DNA of 32,704 bases, from positions 1 through 32,704 of the forward strand of contig JAGCCQ010000001.1 in NCBI GenBank assembly GCA_017651565.1, written 5' to 3'. A program made the translations under genes and the position numbers. A model generated the notes under the pieces. That model searched no databases and had not been told where the DNA came from. It saw only the letters and a list, made by a program, of their open reading frames with translations. This stretch comes from Bacilli bacterium (GTDB lineage Bacteria > Bacillota_I > Bacilli_A > RFN20 > CAG-826). The first letter of the stretch is position 1. Each line of letters starts with the position of its first letter. Shown here one piece after another: positions 7,559 to 14,982 of the stretch.

Positions 7559-8821
7559 TTATTCTTCCTCAATACCGAACTTAGTGTCAATGATTTTTAA
7601 TCTCTCAACAGTATAATCTGTTGCCTCTAATATTATAAAGTGGAATCTATCAAAATCAAACTCATCACCAGTTTTTGCAAATCTATCTAATATTTGTTGG
7701 CAAAAACCGCCTATTGTTGAATAGTCAGTTTCTAATTCATCATCGTTAAAATTAATAAGTTCAAAACAGTCATCGATATTCATGCTACCTTCAACAACAT
7801 AAGTGCCATCGCCATTATCGATAAATTCTTCGCTAGCCTCATCAGTTTCATCAAAAATATCACCAACAATTTCTTCTAAGATATCTTCCATAGTGACGAT
7901 ACCTTCAGTGCCACCATACTCATCGATAATAACTGCGATATGTACTTTTGATTCTTTAAATTCACGCAAAAGGTCAATAATTTGTCTATTTCTAGGAATT
8001 ACGATTGGCTTATAAAGAAGCTTTCTAATATCGATATTTTCTTCTCCAGAGAAGACTAACTTAGCAAGTTTCTTAACTGGCAAGATACCAATGATGTTAT
8101 CAATACTATCTTCATATACAGGAATTCTTGAGTGAACAAAGAACTCTTCATCCGAGATAATTGTTTGAATATTATCAGCGATATCGATAGCGAAAACATC
8201 AACTCTAGGAGTCATGATTTCATGAGCTTCGATATCGTTAAATGAAATGGCACTTCTAACAAGTTCAGCTTCGCCTTCTTCAAGGACTTCCTCTTCTTCC
8301 ATAGTGTCCACCATTTCAGTTAAGACATCTTCGTCAATTTCTTCTTCCTCTACTGCTTTCTTCCTAAATGGAAGTGCTAAGAGTTTGAAGAGTAATGAAA
8401 TAGGCCATACAAAAACAAATAATAAGTACTTAGCTATAGTTACTGGCCAAGCAAATCCTTTTGATAATGGATATGGGAATCTTTTTGCAATTACCTTAGG
8501 TAAGAATTCACAGAAGATAATAATTGTAACAGTTAAAACAATTGTTGAAATTGTATTCCATAATGTAGGGTCATCATAAAGCAACATGCCTACAAAAGCC
8601 ACTAAAGAAGAAGCTAAAACATTAACAATGTTATTTCCGAATAAAATAGCAGAAATAGAAAGCTCATAGTCGTTAGCAATCTTAAGAGCTTTTAAAGAAA
8701 GCTTTGTATTTTCTTTTTCTAATCTATCTTTATCGACAATGCCGTACACCATGTCTGCACATGAAAAGAATCCAGAGAATAAGCAGCAGATAGCAACAAT
8801 AACCCAGTAATACCAGTACAT
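7559..8821 (-). CDS. CNNM/CorC (hemolysin C-like) membrane protein with CBS pair (420 aa)
   Basis: Domain order: a DUF21/CNNM transmembrane domain (helices at about 5-22, 60-80, 90-112 and 125-145), an acidic linker (EEEEIDEDVLTEMVDTMEEE), a CBS pair beginning with the typical IMTPRVDVFAID and ending in a DEYGGTEGIVTMEDILEEIVGDI motif, and a C-terminal CorC_HlyC domain (DDELETDYSTIGGF). The family is linked to Mg2+ or other divalent-cation efflux, although many members are still labelled hemolysins. Its ATG overlaps the stop of the upstream paralogue (TAATG), so the two are likely translationally coupled and may form a heteromer. Confidence 0.88.
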   Translation of the reverse strand: MYWYYWVIVAICCLFSGFFSCADMVYGIVDKDRLEKENTKLSLKALKIANDYELSISAILFGNNIVNVLASSLVAFVGMLLYDDPTLWNTISTIVLTVTIIIFCEFLPKVIAKRFPYPLSKGFAWPVTIAKYLLFVFVWPISLLFKLLALPFRKKAVEEEEIDEDVLTEMVDTMEEEEVLEEGEAELVRSAISFNDIEAHEIMTPRVDVFAIDIADNIQTIISDEEFFVHSRIPVYEDSIDNIIGILPVKKLAKLVFSGEENIDIRKLLYKPIVIPRNRQIIDLLREFKESKVHIAVIIDEYGGTEGIVTMEDILEEIVGDIFDETDEASEEFIDNGDGTYVVEGSMNIDDCFELINFNDDELETDYSTIGGFCQQILDRFAKTGDEFDFDRFHFIILEATDYTVERLKIIDTKFGIEEE

Positions 8822-9834
8822 TACTTGTTACCTCCCTTGCTTTCAGTTTCTCCAATGTTACCAACGAGCTCTTCTAAAACATCGTCCATGGTAACCATGC
8901 CGATAACTCTCATCTTATTGTCTCTTACAAAAGCAATATGAGTTTTCTTCCTTTTAAAACCATTGAAAAGATCATCAATCATAATCTTAGAAGAAACGAA
9001 ATATGGCTTTTGTAATGTTTTAGAGATACGAATATCTTTCTTTTGCATGTATTGCTTAAAGAAAATCTTCACATGTAAAACACCGATAATGTTATCGATT
9101 GTGTGTTTATAAATTGGAATTCTAGAGAAAGAAGTATTCTCTAAAACATCAAATAATTTATCACTAGATAAGCCGTTAATATCTAAAGCAAAAATCTTCT
9201 CTCTAGGAGTTAAAACTTCTTTTACGTTAGTATCCGCAAATTCGAGTGCGGACTGAATAATTTCGCCGGTCTCTTCTTCCAAAACACCTTCATCAGTGAC
9301 ATCATCAATAACATCTTCAAATTGGTCAGCTGTAATTGATTCTTCTTCCTTAACTTTGAAGAGTTTATCAAACGCCATAGCTAATCTATCAAAGCACCAT
9401 GACAATGGGAAAAATAGAATACTAAAAACGTAAACTGGATAAACAAATATCATAGATATTGTGTCTGGAATACTCTTAGCAATTGTTTTAGCTAAAGCAT
9501 CACCAAAGATATAGATTAAAAGAGAAATAATAACAGATGAAATTAAAGAAACATAGGTTGTAGAGAAGCCTATTTCAATAAACAAATTATAAAAAGCAAC
9601 TGTTGAAACAGTAGAAGCTAAAATTGCAACTATATTACCGCCAATTAATAAGGCAGAGAGTATACGATCATAATCATCGCAAACCTTAAGAACTAGTTTG
9701 CTTGTTTTGCTTCCTGCGTCTGCTTTAACTTGGAATTTAAACTTGTTAGCAGAAGCAAGAGCGGTTTCACTTGCAGAAAAGAAAAAATGTAAAAATACAC
9801 AGACACCAATTATTATCCACGACAAGGGATCCAT
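8821..9834 (-). CDS. CNNM/CorC-like membrane protein, second paralogue (337 aa)
   Basis: It shares the CNNM transmembrane domain (DPLSWIIIGVCVFLHFFFSASETALASA, then three more hydrophobic helices) and CBS pair (VLTPREKIFALD ... HIAFVRDNKMRVIGMVTMDDVLEELVGNIGE) with its downstream neighbour. It stops directly after the CBS pair and lacks the C-terminal CorC_HlyC domain, so it is a short-form paralogue, and the regulatory tail is supplied only by the neighbour. I place the start at the ATG at 9834; a GTG at 9846 is in frame but lies only 1 nt from the AAGGAG site, while the ATG lies 13 nt away, so neither spacing is ideal. It is the first gene of the 9834-5398 operon. Probable role: divalent cation homeostasis. 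Confidence 0.85.
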   Translation of the reverse strand: MDPLSWIIIGVCVFLHFFFSASETALASANKFKFQVKADAGSKTSKLVLKVCDDYDRILSALLIGGNIVAILASTVSTVAFYNLFIEIGFSTTYVSLISSVIISLLIYIFGDALAKTIAKSIPDTISMIFVYPVYVFSILFFPLSWCFDRLAMAFDKLFKVKEEESITADQFEDVIDDVTDEGVLEEETGEIIQSALEFADTNVKEVLTPREKIFALDINGLSSDKLFDVLENTSFSRIPIYKHTIDNIIGVLHVKIFFKQYMQKKDIRISKTLQKPYFVSSKIMIDDLFNGFKRKKTHIAFVRDNKMRVIGMVTMDDVLEELVGNIGETESKGGNK

Positions 9835-9884
9835 ATATTTAACCACGCTCCTTTCTTAAAGCAAGTGAGAAAATCATATCAAAA

Positions 9885-9890
9885 ATTATA
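9885..9890 (-). promoter_or_regulatory. Extended -10 promoter of the CNNM-SDR-hflX operon
   Basis: The minus strand reads TGCTATAAT, an extended -10 element, about 50 nt before the first ATG of the operon. It stands back to back with the promoter of the plus-strand rluA-type gene. Confidence 0.55.
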
Positions 9891-9974
9891 GCAATTGTAA
9901 ATTGCCATAAATTTTAAATACCATCAAAAAAGTGAGAAAAAGTCCCATTTTTTAATGATTTTTTCACATTTTTC

Positions 9975-9980
9975 GATAAT
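9975..9980 (+). promoter_or_regulatory. -10 box of the RluA-type gene (near-leaderless)
   Basis: GATAAT ends 10 nt before the ATG at 9991 with no ribosome site between, so the transcript probably begins within about 4 nt of the start codon. Confidence 0.5.
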
Positions 9981-9990
9981 AATTTTTAGT

Positions 9991-10812
9991 ATGAAAAATA
10001 TTGTGATTTCTTTCATTTCAAATAAAGAAGAAACTATATCAAATTTCATGTTGGAAAAAGGCTTTTCTCCAAGCAATATTTTTCATGAAATTGAGCACAA
10101 ATTTGTGCTTCAAAATTCTCTGCCTGTTAGAGATAAAAATTCTATCGTAAAAATAGGCGACAAATTAGAAATCACGCTCATTCCTGAATCAAATGAATTG
10201 CCATTAAATTCAGATAAAATAGAAGTTTTGTACGAAGATGAATATTTACTTTTAGTAAATAAACCTTCCAATTTACTCGTAGAACCATACAAAATTGGCA
10301 CAAATAATAATCTTGCTTCAATGGTCGCAAATTACTTTTTTGAGCACGAAATTCCTTCAAAAGTTCATATCGTAAATCGACTAGATAAATGTACTTCTGG
10401 CATAGTAATTATCGCTAAAAATAGATATATAAAAAATCTCATGTGTAACACTAAAATTTGTAAGAAATATTTAGCTCTTGTTGAAGGTAAAATTGCTCCT
10501 TCAGGAACAATCGAAATTGGAATAGGAAAAGACCCATTCTGTAACTCAAGAAAATTAGATGAATCAGGTAAGGAATCTATAACAAAATATGAGACTATTT
10601 CTTACGATGAAAAAAGTGATAATTCTTTAGTTGAAGCAGAGATTTTAACCGGTAGAACACACCAAATCAGACTATCATTTTCCTCTATCGGCCACCCTTT
10701 AGTTGGGGATGAAATATACGGAAGTAAAATAAAACATAATATACAACTTAAGGCATATTATCTTAGATTTAAACATCCTATTCTTAATAAGGATATAGAG
10801 ATTAAAATTTAA
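9991..10812 (+). CDS. RluA-family 23S rRNA/tRNA pseudouridine synthase (273 aa)
   Basis: The protein converts uridine to pseudouridine in RNA. Motifs: VNRLDKCTSGIVIIAKN around the catalytic Asp (the usual HRLDxxTSG, with Asn for His), a KKYLALVEG segment, and GRTHQIRLSFSSIGHPLVGDEIYG near the C-terminus, all hallmarks of the RluA family. The first 75 residues occupy the place of an S4-like RNA-binding domain but match it poorly. The start is set at 9991; the longer in-frame start at 9955 lies upstream of the -10 box. The stop codon directly abuts the stop of the convergent glmS gene, with no space for a terminator. Target site (RluC/RluD-like or other) cannot be assigned. Confidence 0.88.
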   Translation: MKNIVISFISNKEETISNFMLEKGFSPSNIFHEIEHKFVLQNSLPVRDKNSIVKIGDKLEITLIPESNELPLNSDKIEVLYEDEYLLLVNKPSNLLVEPYKIGTNNNLASMVANYFFEHEIPSKVHIVNRLDKCTSGIVIIAKNRYIKNLMCNTKICKKYLALVEGKIAPSGTIEIGIGKDPFCNSRKLDESGKESITKYETISYDEKSDNSLVEAEILTGRTHQIRLSFSSIGHPLVGDEIYGSKIKHNIQLKAYYLRFKHPILNKDIEIKI

Positions 10813-12591
10813 TTACTCAACAGTAACGCTCTTAGCAAGGTTACGTGGCTTATCAACGTTATAACCTTTTTCAATAGTTACATAGTAAGCAAGATAGAAA
10901 GCAATAGATGACACTACTACACTTGAGAGATAGTATGGGTAGTTTTTAACTACGATATTATCTGTTTCAGTAGCAACTCTTTCAGTTGCAATAACATATA
11001 CTTTTGCGCCTCTTGCTTGTACTTCTCTGATGTTACCTCTCATTGGTAACGCTGTATGGTGGTCAGTAATAAATACAATAACAGGTGTATCTTGCTCAAT
11101 TAAGGCAATTGGGCCATGTTTAAGTTCGCCACCAGGAATTGCTTCGGAGTGGATATAACTGACTTCCTTGAGCTTTAAAGAAGCCTCCATTGATAAGAAA
11201 TAGTCATAACTTCTACCTAAGTAGAACAAATGTTCTTTCTTTTTAATAGCGTTTGCTATTTCCATAATCTTTGGTTTATATGAAGTTTGGATTTCATCAA
11301 TCAAAGGAAGGACTGAATTTAAGTCTTCAATAACTTTTGGATTATCAGCAACTGCATCAGCTAAAAGTGCTAATAAAGTAACCTGAGCGACATAAGCTTT
11401 AGTGGAAGCAACAGATACTTCAATACCTGCATGCAATAATAAAGAATATGTGCAGTTTCTATCTAATGTAGAACCACCAGTGTTAGTTAAGATAAGTGAT
11501 TCATAATTATTTTCTTTAATAATCTTCAAACAGTGAATTAAGTCTGCTGTTTCACCTGATTGAGAAATTAAGATAATGAATGGTTTATTTCCAGGGAAGA
11601 CTGGATCAAATGCCCATTCAGAAGCAATATATTTACTTGTGGACTTGCCGTAGTGTTCAAAATATCTACCGCCAACTAAAGACGAATGGTATGAAGTACC
11701 ACATGCAATAAACATAATGTGGTCAGATTCTTTTAATTTATTAAGAAGTGTCTTATCAAATGTATATTTACCATCTTTAACATAAGTTTCTAAAAGTCTC
11801 TTAATTGTTTGAGGAATTTCTTCAATTTCCTTAAGCATGTAATGAGGGTAGCCCTTTAAATCATGGGAAATAGATTCAATATCCTTCTTGATTAATTTCT
11901 TTGTGACTTTAACACCATTAGCGTCGAATACTTCTACACTATTCTTTGTGATTCTTCCATATTCTTGGTCGTTTAATTCAATAAATGCGTCAGTGTACTT
12001 AATCATTGGAGAAGCATCAGATGCAACAAAGTTGAATCCATCACCTTTACCAATAACTAATGGGGAACCATTTTTCATGATGAACATTTCATCTGGATAA
12101 TCGCTACAAATAATAGCTAAAGCATAGCTACCTTTTAATACGAACATACATTTCTTTAATGAATCTAAAATGTCGTTTTCAGAAAGGTAATAATGTTCAA
12201 TTAAATTAGCGACGATTTCAGAATCTGTGTCACCATAAAAATCATAATGTTTAGAAATTAAAAATTTCTTAACATCTTCGTAGTTTTCAATAACCCCATT
12301 ATGAACTAAACAAATCTTCTTATGTTTAGAAATATGAGGGTGAGTGTTTGCGACATTAGGAACACCATGAGTAGCCCATCTTGTATGGCCAATCATGATT
12401 TCTGTTTTAATATCTTGTGGAACAATTTCCATTAAGTGTTCAACTGCTCCTACATCTTTATAAATTCTAATTCCGTCATTATAATACGCTACACCAGCTG
12501 AATCATAACCACGGTAATCTAATGTTTTTAATCCATTTAATACATATTCTCTTGGGTTTTTAAAACCGAGACATCCGACTATTCCGCACAT
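10813..12591 (-). CDS. glmS: Glutamine-fructose-6-phosphate aminotransferase (592 aa)
   Basis: GlmS makes glucosamine-6-phosphate from fructose-6-phosphate and glutamine, the entry to UDP-GlcNAc and peptidoglycan synthesis. The N-terminal glutaminase domain starts with the nucleophile Cys2 (MCGIVGCLGF) and has HTRWATHG and HNGVIENY. Two SIS sugar-isomerase domains follow (ACGTSYHSS, ISQSGETADLI, VASTKAYVAQ, LKEVSYIHSEA), ending in the conserved DKPRNLAKSVTVE. An AAGGGAAG ribosome site lies 7 nt before ATG. The leader is only about 50 bp to the upstream terminator, too short for a glmS ribozyme, so feedback through that element is absent here. Confidence 0.96.
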   Translation of the reverse strand: MCGIVGCLGFKNPREYVLNGLKTLDYRGYDSAGVAYYNDGIRIYKDVGAVEHLMEIVPQDIKTEIMIGHTRWATHGVPNVANTHPHISKHKKICLVHNGVIENYEDVKKFLISKHYDFYGDTDSEIVANLIEHYYLSENDILDSLKKCMFVLKGSYALAIICSDYPDEMFIMKNGSPLVIGKGDGFNFVASDASPMIKYTDAFIELNDQEYGRITKNSVEVFDANGVKVTKKLIKKDIESISHDLKGYPHYMLKEIEEIPQTIKRLLETYVKDGKYTFDKTLLNKLKESDHIMFIACGTSYHSSLVGGRYFEHYGKSTSKYIASEWAFDPVFPGNKPFIILISQSGETADLIHCLKIIKENNYESLILTNTGGSTLDRNCTYSLLLHAGIEVSVASTKAYVAQVTLLALLADAVADNPKVIEDLNSVLPLIDEIQTSYKPKIMEIANAIKKKEHLFYLGRSYDYFLSMEASLKLKEVSYIHSEAIPGGELKHGPIALIEQDTPVIVFITDHHTALPMRGNIREVQARGAKVYVIATERVATETDNIVVKNYPYYLSSVVVSSIAFYLAYYVTIEKGYNVDKPRNLAKSVTVE

Positions 12592-12644
12592 ATATATCTT
12601 CCCTTACAGTGCTTATATAATAAATGAAATTTATAAAAATAAAA

Positions 12645-12669
12645 AGAGCATTGAATGAATCAATGCCCT
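12645..12669 (-). terminator. Intrinsic terminator of the NatAB-like operon
   Basis: GGGCATTGA and its partner TCAATGCTC form a hairpin on the minus strand with a 4-nt region between the arms, followed by TTTTTATTTTT, 22 bp after the permease stop. Confidence 0.85.
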
Positions 12670-12690
12670 TATTTTGCATTTTTAGGCTTA

Positions 12691-13908
12691 TTAGTGGCCT
12701 AATAACATCTTTTCTTGATTGAATACTCTAGTTACTGCAAATACAAGTAATCCAGTGTAAACAAGGTTAGAAATAACAGTGAATGTTAAGAGTAATGTGA
12801 TACCCTCTGCTCCTGTTGTTAATGCAGAAATACTTGCTGCAAAGTTAACAACTGGAATAAATCCTAACCAAGCTTCGTTTGAACCTAAGATAATAGGAAC
12901 AATTGCACCAATCATGAATACTAATGAAAGAGGTCCTAAATAAGATCCAGCTTCTTTAACAGTATTTGCAACAGCAGATACTAAGACGCCTAATCCAACG
13001 AAGAACAATAACATTGTTATCATAATTAACATGAGCAATATTGTTTGTCCAAATCCTAGTGCTAATGTAGCTCCACCCATCATTGATGGTAACGAGAATA
13101 TTAATCCTAAGAATGAAACAAGACCAGAAGCTATTGCAACTAAAGATAATGCAATAATCTTACCGATAACAAATTCGCTCTTCTTGATAGGTGTCATAAG
13201 GACAGAAGCAAGTGTGCCTCTTTCTTTTTCACCAGAGATTGATTCAGGACAGAATGAGATGACTGTTGAATATAATAACGAGACAGTTACCATTGGTAAG
13301 ACGAACGCTAAGATGCTTTGAAGCATTGCACTACTGCCTTCTTCATCGACGTTTGCTTTAATCATAACTGGATTTCCACTATTATCAACGCCCATGTTTT
13401 CTGTATATAAGTCATAAACAGAAATATAACCACGAATCATTGAATATAAGGATTCAGAATCACCGTTTTTACCATTGTAATAGAAATTAATGTTGTTTCC
13501 TCTTTGGCCAGCACTAATTTGTGTTTCGAAATTATCACTGAATTCAACAACTAAGTCGACTTCGTTATTCTTTAACTTTGCAACATAGTCATTAACTTCA
13601 GACTTTGCAATCTTTTTAAATTCAGCTTTATTTTTGTTTGGGTTTGTTGCTTCGTTACTCAAAGATTGTTCGAATGTTAATAACATAGCAGGTTTGATAC
13701 TGGTATCATCTGCGTAGTTATCAGTATAAGCAATATTGAATGTAGCTTCAGTTGGTTCTGTGCTACTAGCAACATTGGACATAAGCCCACCCATTGCTCT
13801 ATAAATAATGAAGATTAAGATTCCTGGTAAGAACATTGCTAACAACATTCTTCTATCAGTGAAGAATCTTTTTAATTCTTTTTTAAGAATAATTAATATG
13901 TTTTTCAT
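12691..13908 (-). CDS. ABC-2 type exporter permease, NatB-like (405 aa)
   Basis: Topology is typical of NatB-type permeases: a first transmembrane helix at about 22-42, a large external loop of about 160 residues, then five helices from about residue 200 to 395. The SGEKERGTLASVLMTPIKKSEFVIGKI segment after the second helix is the cytoplasmic coupling motif of the ABC-2 family. It pairs with the ATPase encoded just upstream: the two genes overlap by one base (TAATG). NatAB exports Na+ in Bacillus; related systems export drugs or peptides, so the substrate is left open. An intrinsic terminator follows. Confidence 0.88.
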   Translation of the reverse strand: MKNILIILKKELKRFFTDRRMLLAMFLPGILIFIIYRAMGGLMSNVASSTEPTEATFNIAYTDNYADDTSIKPAMLLTFEQSLSNEATNPNKNKAEFKKIAKSEVNDYVAKLKNNEVDLVVEFSDNFETQISAGQRGNNINFYYNGKNGDSESLYSMIRGYISVYDLYTENMGVDNSGNPVMIKANVDEEGSSAMLQSILAFVLPMVTVSLLYSTVISFCPESISGEKERGTLASVLMTPIKKSEFVIGKIIALSLVAIASGLVSFLGLIFSLPSMMGGATLALGFGQTILLMLIMITMLLFFVGLGVLVSAVANTVKEAGSYLGPLSLVFMIGAIVPIILGSNEAWLGFIPVVNFAASISALTTGAEGITLLLTFTVISNLVYTGLLVFAVTRVFNQEKMLLGH

Positions 13909-14675
13909 TATTGCATATCCTCCTTGTCTACTAAGTCAAAGAAGACATCTTCAACTGATCCTTTCTTATGGACTTCTTCCATTGTTGTATCAAGGATCAT
14001 CTTACCTTTAATAATAATTCCTACTTTGTCACAAAGTTTCTCAACTAATGAGAAGATGTGAGTGGAAATTAAGATAATGTGATTTTCATCTTTTAAGTTA
14101 ATTAAGAAGTTTTCTACTTCTTTTGCTGCCATAACATCAAGACCGTTTGTAGGTTCATCAAAGATGATGATTTCTGGGTCATGGCAGAGAGATACTGCTA
14201 ATGAAACTTTTTGTTTCATACCAGTTGATAACTCTTTGATTTTTACATTTTTAAATCTATTAATGCCAAATGAAGCAAATAACTCCTCCTTCTTTTTTGC
14301 AATTTGCTCATCTGTCATTCCATAGAGTTGACCCATGTAATTGAAAGTGTCATCTGCAGTGAAGAACTCGTCTAATTTAAGTTCGCTTGTTAAGAAGCCA
14401 ATTTTAGAACGGTATTCACTGATGTTACTATTGATGTCTTTGTCATCATAGTAAATAGCTCCGGATTTAGGTTTAATTAAGGAAGCGATCATTCTTAATG
14501 TGGTCGTCTTACCTGCACCGTTAGGCCCCAATAATCCATAAATTACCCCCGGTGTTAATTCAAATGATAAGTCATTAACTGCAACCAATTTTGGATTAGT
14601 AGTTTTTTGTGACATCATTTGCTTTCGTGAAAGTTGGAATTCTTTCACCAAATTTTTAACAACTAATTTTTTCAT
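13908..14675 (-). CDS. ABC transporter ATP-binding protein, NatA-like (255 aa)
   Basis: This is the cytoplasmic ATPase of the exporter with the NatB-like permease. Motifs: Walker A GPNGAGKTT, Q-loop region near LTSELKLDEFF, the signature LSTGMKQ (the STGM variant common in NatA-type proteins), Walker B IIIFDEP with D-loop TNGLD, and the switch histidine in STH. About 20 extra residues (LSRKQMMSQKTTNPK) sit between the first strands. The start at 14675 has no good ribosome site, but a TAAAAT -10-like box lies 9 nt upstream, suggesting a leaderless message. It is the first gene of a two-gene operon. Confidence 0.92.
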   Translation of the reverse strand: MKKLVVKNLVKEFQLSRKQMMSQKTTNPKLVAVNDLSFELTPGVIYGLLGPNGAGKTTTLRMIASLIKPKSGAIYYDDKDINSNISEYRSKIGFLTSELKLDEFFTADDTFNYMGQLYGMTDEQIAKKKEELFASFGINRFKNVKIKELSTGMKQKVSLAVSLCHDPEIIIFDEPTNGLDVMAAKEVENFLINLKDENHIILISTHIFSLVEKLCDKVGIIIKGKMILDTTMEEVHKKGSVEDVFFDLVDKEDMQ

Positions 14676-14684
14676 ACTGCGCCT

Positions 14685-14695
14685 ATTTTACTATA
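14685..14695 (-). promoter_or_regulatory. -10 region of the NatAB-like operon (near-leaderless)
   Basis: Two overlapping -10-like boxes are present on the minus strand: TATAGT (14690-14695) and TAAAAT (14685-14690). The second leaves only 9 nt before the ATG at 14675. Confidence 0.45.
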
Positions 14696-14928
14696 TTTTT
14701 CCTAAAAGTAAATATTTATTGATTTCATACAGTTAGTACAAAGAAATTTAAAACGCTTAAAATTTTGAAAAATATGCATTCTAGTGCGTTTAAATGTATA
14801 AATCAAAAATATTTAAGATAATTCAAAAAAATTCAAAAAAATTTTTATAAGGCATAGTTTCTATCAATTTGATACTTGTTTTTAATAAAGAAAAATATCA
14901 AAAATAGAGCCTAATTTTTTGAAAAGAA
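14696..14928. other. A/T-rich intergenic region without a recognisable gene
   Basis: Between the NatAB promoter and the terminator of the large lipoprotein gene I see no coding potential. There are short direct repeats (AATTCAAAAAA twice near 14820-14840) and an imperfect long-range inverted repeat (AGGC near 14851 with GCCT near 14909, with TCTAT/ATAGA and GATA/TATC inside) that could fold, but A/T bias makes this weak. Confidence 0.5.
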
Positions 14929-14929
14929 A

Positions 14930-14945
14930 AAGCGATTTCTCGCTT
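14930..14945 (-). terminator. Intrinsic terminator of the barnase-domain lipoprotein gene
   Basis: AAGCGA and TCGCTT with a GAAA tetraloop on the minus strand, followed by TTTCTTTTC, 37 bp after the stop codon. Confidence 0.8.
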
Positions 14946-14982
14946 CTTCAAATATAGCATCTATTCCTATAAAATCCTTTAA

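Noticed and set aside
14834..14915. Long imperfect hairpin in the intergenic region as a riboswitch
   Set aside because: Pairing is mostly A-U, matches no known riboswitch core, and lies upstream of a promoter that seems to give a leaderless transcript.
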